64,000 bases of DNA, taken from Theristus sp. LFF4_11 (Eukaryota; Nematoda; Chromadorea; Monhysterida; Xyalidae). Of this stretch, positions 11,554 to 23,000 are shown in pieces; within the stretch, counting starts at the first letter, position 1; each line of letters starts with the position of its first letter. The DNA is taken from NCBI GenBank assembly GCA_030248135.1, contig JASANC010000581.1, positions 1 to 64,000 on the forward strand, read 5' to 3'. Made by a program: the position numbers and the translations under genes. The notes below the pieces were generated by a model that worked only from the letters and a program-made list of their open reading frames with translations, searched no databases and was not told the origin of the DNA.

Positions 11554-12466
11554 CAGGGTGGGCCAAAAAAAAGGTTCCATTTTCAAACTGCTGTCACTAG
11601 TTAGTGTTTCAATATTATGAGCTGAAATTTTCAGCATTGGTAAAACATGTGATGCCATTTTTCTGACAAAATTTTTATCCAGTTTGGTCAAGTAGATTCA
11701 GTTTTACAGCACAATGTTTAAAAATTCCCAAATTTTCAAAAAAACGGATTTTTAACCAAGACTTTCACAACGAATCATTGCTCATAGACATCCAAATCAT
11801 CATCAAGGTTTGTCGTCCGGCAGCGGCTGGATTGAATTTTACGCGAAACTGTCGAGTCACTGCAGAAAAACTTTCAGATTGCTCCCACCAGATAGCACAC
11901 CAGACCCGTTGTTCTGCTGTCAACTTAACCATGGTGAAACTGCAGAAAACTGAAACTGAAACACTGTTTTTATTCAAACCGCAGAAAAATTTTTCAAAAG
12001 AAACAAATTAACAGACAGAGCAACACAGAAAACAAAAAGTCAACTGAACAATTCTTTCTGTCGCAGTCGCATGGCTGCTGACTCGAGTCCGATGTGAAAC
12101 ATCAGAATTTCGCTCGAGGTGCTCAAATGCAATTTTAAGTGTGAGACCTTTCCACTCTGAGCGCATGATTTGAACTATCACGGGTATCCAAAAAGACCCA
12201 TTTGTCACCTTCGCAACGGTTTCAAAATTGAATCACGCATCTTGATACTAATTTTTTCTTGCACTCATTTCAGTCAATTTGTTGATTTTTCGAGATTTTT
12301 AGAAAATTTGCCACAGTGAGCGCTAGGAATTATATATCGGAAAAAAAATTTTGTCAGTAAAATGGCAACACATGTTTTATCAGTGCTGAAAATTTCAGCT
12401 CATAATATTAAAACACCAGCCAGTGACAGCAGTTTCAAAATGGAACCTTTTTTTTGGCCCACCCTG
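11554..12466 (-). mobile_element. mariner/Tc1-type element with about 150-bp inverted repeats and a transposase remnant
   Basis: CAGGGTGGGCCAAAAAAAAG is repeated inverted at the right end, and both ends abut TA, the mariner target dinucleotide. The inverted repeats stay alignable for about 150 bp. On the minus strand, 11932 downward reads MVKLTAEQRVWCAIWWEQSE and then SFSAVTRQFRVKFNP. This resembles the N-terminal helix-turn-helix start of mariner-family transposases. The catalytic DDE/D region is missing, so the copy is defective. Confidence 0.82.
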
Positions 12467-12726
12467 TATATTATATGCATGTGTGTATCTCCATATATAT
12501 TGTATGTTTTTTTGTATACGTACCACTTTGTTATACACTTACCACTTTGTACGTCAATGTTTTCAATACTGTACTTCAATATCAAGTCTCACCCGTGCAG
12601 CGTGTCTCGTTCGTGTAGCTTTCAGATGTCCCGACCCGAACAAAAATCAAAGCAAAATGTATGACTAGAGAGAGTCTTTGACTGGATGCTGTGGTTTCTA
12701 GCACTTTTATTCAACAACTTTTGGTC

Positions 12727-13010
12727 CGACCCCCCCTAGAATTTTCGGTCTCGCTCGGGACCCCACCCCCCCCCCCACCAAATCGACCCCTACTAGCCAT
12801 TTTTTGCCCAGACAAGGTCATCGTCAAGAAAAAATTTTGGTCCGACCCCCCCCCCCCTTCAATTTTCGGTTTCCCTCGGAACCCCCCCCCCCCACAATTT
12901 TCGGTCCCGCCCGGGATCCCCCCCCCAACCAAGTCGCCCCCCCCCCCCCCCCACCCGGGACGACCCCCCCCCAAATTTGGGCGGACCCCCCTCGGATTCG
13001 CCAAAAATCG
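12727..13010. repeat. C/G-tract repeat
   Basis: Repeated words of the type TTTTGGTCCGACC plus 7-16 C, AATTTTCGGT and CCGGGA. Related to 11309-11500. The right edge runs into the GCGGCCCG element. No target duplication identified. Confidence 0.6.
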
Positions 13011-13015
13011 GGCTC

Positions 13016-13515
13016 GACCTCTGGTTGCAGCCCGCTCATTGCGGCCCGTTTGATTGCGGACCAGAGAATTGCGGCCCGGAGAACAGCGCCCCGGACGATT
13101 CCGGTTCGGCAAATGTTTGATTTTGATCAAAAATTTTGTACCATTTTGATGAATCAAAAAAATGACCACAACCAAACCACGGCACAACATTTGTTAAAAT
13201 CTCAGGTTTCCGAAGAGCCTTTATATAAAAGGCTTGGCTTAGGAGGCCTACAACAACTTTACTTAGTTTTGGGATTAAATTTGGCTGAAGTTTATTTTCA
13301 TTTTGCAATCTTTTTTATATCTGCGATTGCGTTAATTGATTGCGGAATGCGAAAAAAAACAATCTTCCCAACTCCCAACAGTATATTGGTCGTTCTAGGG
13401 AACATTCGCCGGCCGCAATTGTCCGGGGTGGAATCGTCCGGGACGGAAATATTCTGATTGGAATCGTACGAACCGCAACTCTTTGGGCCGAAGTTTTGCG
13501 GGCCGCAATGGTACC
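13016..13515. mobile_element. fold-back-like element with inverted GCGGCCCG arrays
   Basis: The left arm (about 13028-13108) has spaced copies of ATTGCGGCCCG and GACGATTCCGG. The right arm (about 13400-13512) has the inverse CGGGCCGCAAT and GGAATCGTCCGG. The roughly 290 bp between them is ordinary sequence. The inverted arrays of short degenerate units would fold back. Boundaries are approximate and I could not define a target duplication. Confidence 0.6.
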
Positions 13516-13740
13516 AAGCAAAGTGGACAAAGAAGAAACCAGTACAGAGCGTGAAGTTAACTTTAATTAACACCCTGCAGCACAATAAAACTTACTGTAT
13601 TCCTCAATTAATTTAATTTTACCACAATTAAATTCATTCCCTTTTTGGTCTGCATCTATCACAATTGAAAGCGCAGAAATTATGCAAATACGTTTCATTT
13701 TTCAGACAAGCCGCTGCGGCATTTGGGGTCCGGACATCAA

Positions 13741-14055
13741 AAGCCGCAGCGGCTGACGCAGCTTCATTTCTTCATTCATGATTAAGCTGGTCAGCGCGCT
13801 TCAGCGCGCGCGTTCGTGAATGGACAAAAAACCTAAAAAGCCGCAGCGGCTGACGTAGCTTCACTTCAGGCCGCTTCATCATTCATGATGAAGCGCGTCA
13901 GCGCGCTTCAGCGCGCTTCAGCGCGCGCGTTCGTGAATGGGCAAAAAACCTAAAAAGCCGCAGCGGCTGACGCAGCTTCATTTCTTCATTCATGATGAAG
14001 CTGGTCAGCGCGCGTCAGCGCGCTTCAGCGCGCGCTTGCATGAATGGGCCTTAAA
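13741..14055. repeat. three tandem copies of a palindrome-rich unit of about 97-117 bp
   Basis: AAGCCGCAGCGGCTGACG recurs at 13741, 13838 and 13955. Each copy is followed by CATTCATGAT, clusters of TCAGCGCGC and GTTCGTGAATGG. An inverse GCCGCTGCGG lies at about 13711. The units contain short self-complementary pieces (GCCGCAGCGGC, TTCATGAA-like). Confidence 0.8.
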
Positions 14056-14792
14056 GCGCACGCGCACAGGCATCGGCATCGGCATGCTCATGCTCATGAT
14101 CCACTAGCGCGCGTGCACACGCTCCGGCCCCAACAAGAACTTGTTCAAAACGCAATTGTTCTGACATCTTACTTCTTCAAAAGGCTTGAATTAGGTTAGG
14201 AGTAGGTCAAGGTCAGGATAATGTTTAGCTTTGAATTGGGCTTTAGGATTAGGTTTTGGTTTAGGCTAGTTTAGGCAACGTCTGCCAACATCAGTGGTTT
14301 GATTGATTTAGTACGACAGGCCAACCAATTTTTTTTAATTAAAAAAAATTCTTTTAAAAAATCGGGATTTTTTAAATTAATTAAAAAAACGAATTTTGGC
14401 CACCAAAATTGTACTTTAATCTGAAAATGCGTTTGAGACACTTTCCACAGAAAGTGAATTTATGATTTTTTTTTGAACGGAGCACTGCAACACAAAATGT
14501 GTTTTATGGGCAAACTGCAACTGCACACCTGTTATTCCACTTTTTAAAGTAAGATGACAGGAGCGGCCAACAATCTGCAGGCGGGAACAGCTCCCAAGTC
14601 GAGTGTTGTAAATGTTAATAGAAACTGATATTCCCATTTACAAATCACATGCATGTGTGTGTTTGGGATCCAATTTTATTGAGTGAAACAGTGCCGAATA
14701 GCATCGGCGGAAAATAATGTGCCAAATAAATGAGTGCAAAACTGAACTGCTGTCGAAAATACAACGAAACAGAAGATACATGTCACGTCATA
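14056..14792. other. intergenic with repeat fragments
   Basis: A TTAGG-like stretch lies at about 14190-14275 (GGATTAGGTTTTGGTTTAGG). A short AT-rich arm resembling the hAT-like families follows at about 14325-14430. The rest appears single-copy. A possible polyadenylation signal for the minus-strand ABCG gene (TTTATT on this strand) is at 14675-14680. Confidence 0.5.
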
Positions 14793-17700
14793 TCATTTGA
14801 ATCGAAATTTGCGTTTTACAAAGTGCGGCAATGGAACTCCATAAAGAACAACAACAAAAACTGACAGACCAAGTACAAATAGCAAGCACAAGAGAACGTT
14901 AAGGCCATAATTGTTGAGTTCTTCTTTCGAATAGATTTCGAGCAGATATTTTTCACCAGACGACCAACGACATTTGAAATTCTCAGGTGCCACTGCATCG
15001 GCAGGGTCCGGCCGAACGCAGTTGGTGGTAACGTTGGCAATCTGTTGCTCTTGCAGTGCCATGCCTGCGTACCGATAGATCGACGCATACGTTGCGTACT
15101 TCAACCAACTCGTCGACTCAACAAACGTGTTGTACGCTCTGTAACAAGGTGCAACGTGGAAACAATGTTTTGCAACAATGAATGAATGAAATCAAACACC
15201 GCACGCACTTCATCACTCCACTGGCGAGCGTCATTGAGAGCAGCGCTGTCGTGGCGCTGATGCACGCGGCCGAGTAGCTGCTGCGGATGAACACCATCAA
15301 CACAAACGTCACCAACTGGCACCACTGCCAACATGCCCAGACAACCAGCGAAAATATCAAATAATCCTGAATGCTAGATTCCAGGTGACAACCCCTGAAT
15401 CAAATGTACGAATGTTAGTTTGACTGTCCAGCCACTGTGTTACACTTCTCGTCACATCAACCGCTGATGAATTTTTACCAACCATACAATAATCGCACAG
15501 CCGGACAACAGTGCAAGGACGTCCAATGGGAACAACGTGATCAGTTGCGCTATGATGTATGTCATCCCTCCGTATAAATTGTCCCACGACTCTTGATAGT
15601 AGCGAAGACGTTGCAGTGAGCCTGAAAAAACACCATGGCATCCATCATTAACAATATTAATTATTCAAATTTCAAAAAAAGTTTTGCGCTAACTTGTGCT
15701 GGCACTCAAGAATGCCGCTACCAAGGACGAGGCGCAAAGAACGTTGAACACGAGCCCAGCACGACTTTGTGGTGTCCACGGGTCATCGGGTGCCACGTCA
15801 ACGTAGAACATGGTCAACAGAATTGCAAACAAGGGAAATGCCATTAGACGATTCAACACTGTCTGGTACATGTACGTTCGGTAGTTGCGCCTGTATTAGT
15901 TTTAGGTTGGGCTCAGTGTTGTTTTTAAAAGATTCCAAAATTTTAGTTTCACGCCATCCAAACTGCTGGAAATCAATAAAGTGGCAAACTTGATCAACAC
16001 CCAGCAGCGTTTCACAGAATTAGGTCTCCCAAGATGCGACAGCGGTAAGTGCGGCCCGTTTCCGTAAGCGTAGATGTCCGACTGAGTACCACCAGGACGG
16101 TACATCGAGAACGGCTCGCCTTGTCCCTTGAATATTTCAATCAACTTTATTGCCTGCTCTTGCGTCTCAGCGTAGCGCTCTGATGTCTCCCGATCCACGG
16201 TAGCCAGCGACACTGAAAGCGTGTTAATCTTCGCGTGAAAATAAAAAAAAACCCTCATGATAAAAAGTTCAAAAAACTTACGATAGTAAATAGCTGGGTT
16301 TTCGCTCGCCGGACACGGATAGCCAATTTGGCGAAAGTAGACGGGCATTTGCTTGGTGTATCCTAGTGTTTGGTTTGATTAGAATTTGCGGGTAGCTTAA
16401 AATTGATTACTTCATTTTGCACAACAGACCTGAATAGACGACTTCACCGAAGAACAAAATGGTCAGTCGATCGAACAGTTGGTAAATGTCTGACCGCGGT
16501 AGTACCGTGCTTACAATTGCCATTCGTTGATTCCGCTTCATGTATTGGAATAGGTTGTACATCAGCTGGTACGAAGTGAGCGAATCGAGACCGCGGTTCG
16601 GCTCATCAATCAAAATCAAAACTGTAAAATGTGACGCGTTTTATTGTTTGAATTCAAACAACATTATAAACAAAAACACAAACCAGGATCACGAACGAGA
16701 TGCAAGGCAACCAGCAAACGTCGTCGTGCGCTCTCAGACAAAGCGTCCACTTTTCGGCCAGAATGATCAGTCAGTTCAAAGTCACGCATGAGCGAATTCA
16801 CCTGAAAACGCATTTCCAGACTCAGTTGATCTTAAGTTAAAAAGACCATAACATCTTTTTACCCGTTCGGATTTTTCCTTGTGACTCAGAGCCGTCGTCA
16901 GCCCTAATTCAGCCTGGTAAACCAACGTCTCACGAACAGTCAAGTTCGGCAACATCGTCTGCTTGAAAGAAACGTAGGCGCAGTTATTTTGAAACGCTCG
17001 TTCTGTCATGGGTCGCTGGTTCAACAGAATGCGCCCTGCCGTGGTTCCTTGCACGCGACGAGCAATGACATTCAACAAAGTGGTCTTGCCACTGCCTGCG
17101 CACACAAAATAGTGATGAAGTTGTTATGAGAATTGATGAAGCGTTGATTTGCGGCTTGGCATAAAAGAAAAAATGGTCTTACCAGCCGAGCCAATAACGC
17201 CCATGACTTCGCCAGAGTGCACCTCCAAATTGCAATCCTTGAGGAACTGTGCTGTGATCGGTGGATTGAACACTTTACTGTACCACCGTCCGGTCGTGAA
17301 GCTTCGGATGTACGACACATTGTGGCACTCCAGTTGGTAGTCACTGGCATAGCCACCAGCAGACGAAAGACGCTCGGGCAAAATGCCGTTTGCTTTGCCA
17401 TTCAAATGAATCTAAAACTTTGTTTCTCCTTCCTTTCTTTTCTTGGCAGCTAATAATGATGACATTTTACAATAACTACACAAAAAATGACGACCAATCA
17501 AAATAAAGTAGTTTAGCTTTCAAAAAAGTTCTAAGTTGTTTTGGCAGCAAACTAACGTTATCATTGTAGGCCATAGTGTCTGCGATTGAAAGAGACCTAT
17601 CCAAATTGTCAGCGTGTCGAAATAATAGCTGACTTGAAGGCTCAGCGCCACAGACCAGCTGCTGCTCTTGGCGGTAGTGAAGAAAATCTGCAATAGGAAA

Positions 17701-18085
17701 TGGTTTACAAGTTCGGCTACGGTTATTTTTGACAAAAGAATTTATGTATGACCTTGTTCACGTGAAATTCGAATATCAATATATAAATACCATTGTAGCT
17801 AGGTGATAAAAAGAATTTTGCTTATATTTCCCACATCAATCTTTTAACAAAAAGCAGCTGTAAAAATCGCGCGGCGAGCACATGGGCGGCAGTTCTGATT
17901 TTTTGTTTACCTGCAAGCCTATTGTTGGTGGTGGCATTATGATTGTCATTTATTGTGCAGCCAAGGGTGTTGAAATGACAGCGACACTTATGGCGCCCCA
18001 CAAGAAGAGAGCGTGAACATTTGCAATAGTGACGATTGAAATTCATGGCAAAATTTTTGTGTAACTTTTGTTTACTTTTGAACAT
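14793..18085 (-). CDS. ABCG5-like half-transporter (complete model, 752 aa)
   Basis: ABCG-family half transporter; the ABCG5/8 heterodimer exports sterols in vertebrates. Minus-strand exons: 18085-17911, 17687-17557, 17411-17183, 17095-16863, 16801-16684, 16621-16430, 16362-16282, 16212-15953, 15862-15694, 15621-15483, 15394-15209, 15138-14793; all phases fit. The ATPase domain has a canonical Walker A (IGSAGSGKTTLL, about residue 174). The segment CAYVSFKQTMLPNLTVRETL resembles the ABCG5 region after Walker A. The signature is changed from LSGGE to LSESA (residues 277-281). Walker B with its glutamate is intact (LILIDEP, 297-303). About six membrane segments follow (e.g. LMAFPLFAILLTMF, VLLCLLFVLGLSVFVVVLYG), with a long loop before the last. 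The 5' exon (from MFKSKQK) is the weakest part. Paired head to head with the ABCG8-like gene. Confidence 0.85.
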
Positions 18086-20062
18086 TCAAGCACACAAGTT
18101 GGCGGACATGGACTCTCTCTGAGACCGAGAAGGTGAGCAAATAAATAAATGAAATACGCAATATGTGCTCAAGAAAGTGTCTCATAAACTTCGTTCCAGC
18201 CAAAAATTGTGGCGTTAGGTTACGAAAGATACAAGAAACATGCACATTTGCATTTTGTTCATGTTTGATTATGCGAATATGATTAGCGCTAGATTACATT
18301 TCATTTCTAATTTGTATTCCAATGTCAACGCAAAACGTATCAAAGTTAAGAACAGCCTCATTTGAGGTGTAGTGGTGTGACAAAAAGTTGTGCAAACACA
18401 CATGGACATGATATATTGGGCGCACATGTGTACGTAACGTTTCGTGGCCAACATAAAATGTAAATCCTTTCATAAGGCCAAAAGTGCGCGAGAAAATTTC
18501 TTCCTGCATAACAGCAAAATCAAGAAATTGATAATATTTGAAAACGCCTACGAAATGTTTGACAAGAACAACAGTGATACAAAATGCGATCAAAAAATAA
18601 ATAAAGTGAAAACATGTAGGCACTTTCGTTTGTGTGTCGGATCTGCGCTGACACGAACGAAGGTGAATATGTCTAAATAATAGAATCTTACAATTCACGC
18701 GTGCGTGCGATTCAGTTATTGTTTTAAAATTTTATTTTCAAGTTAAACCTTTGAATTACTATAATTATATGAGGTCAGATAGCATCGTTTCACGAGCGTT
18801 CACCTATAACACGAGTACTTATGCACGTCTGCACGTGTGTATTTAGTGTAGTTTTGAATATTTCTTTTCGTGATCATTTTGAAATCATTTCTGTTGCGGA
18901 TTTTTTTTGCAAACTTAAGAGTTGATTTCATTCTGCCTCACGCCCACTGTTGCTTGATCCTGAATTTTTCAGTTTCGTTTCAAACTACAGGGTGAGCCAA
19001 AAAAGGTTCCAGTTCTAAAATGTTCTCACTGGCTTATGCTGATGTGTTTCGAGCTGAAAATGGGAACACTATGAGAAAACATTTGGATGTTTTTCTGATC
19101 AAATTTTTGTTACGGTATGTTGCCCCTATCACTCACTACAGCAGAATATCTGGAAAACATGAAAAATCGACAACTGTTGTGATAATATACCACCGTCAAA
19201 AACATTTCTTTGCCGTAAAATCTGCAAATGTAAAAAAACAATCTCTGTTTGACCGATTTAACCGTGTTTTTTTCACTACCGTCATTTTTTCTACTCAAGG
19301 GACGACTGTATGTCAAGCCAATCATCGCACAAATTCAATCAACGAACAGGTGAACATTTTGAAGATCTCAGTCACTGACTATTTCGTATTCGATTTTTGG
19401 TTTTCCACCCACCTGTACTTTCTTTGTTAATATCTGTCGCCGTTATTTTTGCTGAAAACAAACACTGACAAGCGCTGCGCGCAGAAAAAACAAATCATGT
19501 CACGACCATGACGCTGACGCTGACCACGAAAACCACGCACTGGTCATTGAAATACCAACTATTTTTAATGCTACTTTGAGACAAAGTCAAGTTTTGCGGC
19601 ACTTCTGTTAAAGAATCTGATTGAGAGCATGCGTTATTCGGTCCATAAGTTTTACGATCTTGACCCAAAATGGACCAAACAGGTAGATACAGTAGATGCA
19701 GTGATCAAGTTCAATATTATGAAAAGTACCAGTACAATTCTGATCGTTAATGATAAAATCGAAAGTACGTTTAATTCGTCATTTTCAGCAGTTGTTCAGT
19801 ATATTGCTGTTAAAACGATAACTGCATAGCACGCAAAATGCAGGTTTTTGACCTCTCGGCTTAGCCGAAAACAATTTCTAAATCAGAATGACTGTTGTTC
19901 ATGGTGAATACAGTGGGACAAACCGCTATAATCCATGTTATTCTTTTCACTTGCGTGTTTTGAAATGACAGCTTTCACGTAGGTTGTTTTGCTAAATTCT
20001 GGAGTTTAGAAAAAAACATTTCTAAAGCATTGAAATGTGAAATTTCAGCAAAATTCAGTGAA
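18086..20062. promoter_or_regulatory. shared divergent intergenic region between the two ABCG genes
   Basis: About 2 kb separates the start codons of the two oppositely directed ABCG genes, so their promoters must lie here. It also holds a decayed mariner-like element (18988-19415). No specific factor site is claimed. Confidence 0.5.
18988..19415. mobile_element. decayed mariner-like MITE
   Basis: The left end CAGGGTGAGCCAAAAAAGG follows TA and resembles the end of the 11554 element. The right end CCACCCACCTG precedes TA. The first 100 bp retain the same order of words (GTTCC, CACTGGCT, GAGCTGAAAATG). The inverted repeats are imperfect, so the right boundary is tentative. Confidence 0.5.
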
Positions 20063-23000
20063 ATGCACAGCGAGCCTGCAACGAGCGATAAGGAGCACCT
20101 TCACCAGTGGGCGACGTACCGTCAGCATTTGACGGGCTCGATTGCTGACGGCTTGTTCAAAGCACACGCCGTCGAGCACACGCCACACCCGAACACTCAA
20201 ATGGTCAGCCCCAATGAGACACTAGAGGTGCGTCCGTCAGCTCAAACGTTTATTGGCATGAAAGTGACTATGAGACGCATTGAAACAAAACGCGTTGAAC
20301 GGGAAAAACCCGTAAAACGCGTTAAATCGTTGTGCAAAACTATCAGTTGAACGCAGAGCTGTGAGGTCAGATATAGAATGTATAAATTTTGAAGAAAACT
20401 AAAGTCACAGCGACAATAATAATTCAACAAAGCAAAACTGTTTGCGTGTATGAAATGTGGATAGAACAGCAGGAGCAAATTTTATAAGCAAGGTTACGCG
20501 TTTTTGCGATGTTTTATTTCTGAAAAATGGCGTTTCTCTCAAACTGCTTGCTGCTGCACCGCACTGAAAATTGAAATCAACCACAGAAGGGCCCGCTAAG
20601 AAATGGCTCAATTTCTGCGTCAGTTGATCACGCATGCCAATAAGTAAAAAGGCATTTTCGTTCTTCACACCTTGGCGTCTATGTAAAAAACGTGCAACAA
20701 ACGTGCGGCAAGCGCGCGACCCGAGCGTGAGATTGTCTTCTTGTGTCTTACATCAACCAGACTGACATCCTGCACAAACTCAAACTCAAATATATTTTCC
20801 GTGACTTATGTAAGATGACCAAGTGTGCAATCTTTCAAAAATTTGCAATCCTTTTTCTACAGCGCGTTTTTTGCATGTTTTTCAGTTGAGTTTGCCCATA
20901 AAATCTCAGCAGGTTTTTTGTTCGCCACATAAGTCCTCCAAAACTGAACAATTCAAACTGAAAATAATAAAAATCAAAGTCAAGAGTTGCGTGATAAGAG
21001 GCAAACACGCATGTCGAGGCACGTAATTTACAAGATAAAAATTTCGTACCTTACGTCGTGAGAAGTATTTTTATCTTTTTGAGAAGATTTAATAGTTTTA
21101 CATGTGTAACAGCGGCTTCCAGCACCATGGTTCAGAAGTATCTTATTCTCAGCTTGAACTTTTTCTTCTTTGTAGCTGCACTATTCTTGTATCTCGACAT
21201 GTGAGAAGCTGACATTGGCTCAATTTCCTAAGTCATTGAAATTTCGGTGTCATGTTTTCATTGTCTCAGCTGTGAAACAAACTAAATCTCACATGCCGAC
21301 TATATGACAGTAAGTTTCTTTTCAATTGATTGCCAACGGCTCAAATTTACACGCGGTCCGTAGACGCTCGATTGCTCATAGGCGCATCCAGAATGCGAAT
21401 GCAGCCAATCAGCTGGCTGCACAGAGAATTGAGTGTGCGACTGTGACCAGTGAGCGTTGTGCTGTTTTGCAGAGCGGCTACGGCACCGCGTCGTTGCTGT
21501 ACGGCTCACGAGCGAAACTGAGCGACAACAACAGCAGCATGCACGTCGCAAACAAACACGAAACGTACCTCAACTTTGCACTGCCGCGCGTCGCGCTACC
21601 CAGCAAAACCGGTCAGAATTCTCTGCTGCTATTATTATTATCAGATATTATGCTTTTTTCTCAATCGTCCGATTTCTGAAATTTTGAAACATTTTGTCAG
21701 TTCCAAAAAATTCAAAGGGAAAAACTGAGAAATTGCAAAATCCCAGTCCAAAAACAACACTGACGTGCAAGAAATAAATGATGACTTTGTGATTTTTTTA
21801 TTTTCACTCGACCGGAGGTCAATCAATTCCAGTAAGGATGCGCAGGTATGGTTAAATTTGTTTGGCTAAAAACTAAAAAAAGATGCAACGCGCGCTCACA
21901 CCAGTCAAGCTGCTGCAGCTGGGGGCGCAATGAAACTGAAAATCAGCATGATTTCCGATTTGAAAATTTTCAATGTAACATACGCGACAGCGCTTTGGTT
22001 TTTCATATGTCAAGAAATGATGATGATGATTTTCGGCTTCACGCAACATCTGCAACCGAAAGAGGCACACAGCAACAACAGAAATACACGCAGCGGCTAC
22101 GGAAGGCCAACGGGTGGGGTGGCGTTTTGGGCTTGAGAAGGCGAGGGGGCAAAAATCGGTTTCAGGTGACCTTGTAAAGCGCACAGTGAGTATGCCCTAT
22201 ACCTTTGCATGCATTCGATTGTCAAAGAGAACATGTTGTACTAATGGTACTCCAGTGTAGGTGTGTGCACCGTGTTGCGAATCTAATGAAAGCGTAGAGG
22301 TATCGTTCAGGAGGCAGCCGATTTGTTGCAACGCGCCAGCTCACGGACATTTGGTTTCGATGTTTCTTCATTCACGTTTTCAATGGGAAAATCAACGTTC
22401 ATGTGGAACCGTCAATCGTCAAAGTTGAACTTGAATTGAGAACTTATTTTCCAAGTAAACTCCGTTCCTGTATTGAGAACGTTGCACAAAAAATGAGCCA
22501 ACAGCATTTCTATTCGGCCTCATTTTTGAACGCGTTACGGGTGTTGCCGCTTGCGCACAAATCAACGGCGCTTCTGTGCTCAACAACTCAGCCATTCGGT
22601 GCACACGCGCATGAGTCGCATGTATTATTTTACTATTTATTATGAGATTTGTGTGGCATTGTTGAAAATCTGTACGTTATGCATTGGCGACGAGCAATTC
22701 AGATTTTTCGAAAGCGCTAATAGTCGCACCGAATGATTTTGGCGATTTCGTTTGCGCCGACCAGATAATGTTTCATGAAACTTGATGCGCTGGATTGAAA
22801 GCGATTCATTTTGTGTTACCAAACTATTAATCGGAAATATGATTCATAAAACCTGTTTGCAAAATTAGTCACATGCGCTTTTGGCTATCACAAAACGGCT
22901 TTTTCAACCTGCCATTTCCTGTTTTGCGCAGTTCAAAACTATGCCCGCGACACCATCAAAACCGTTCAAATTCAAATTTCACAATTGTAAAAGCGGTCAC

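Noticed and set aside
19020..19430. 136-codon frame as a transposase
   Set aside because: It covers a decayed mariner-like MITE, but the translation shows neither a helix-turn-helix nor DDE/D motifs.
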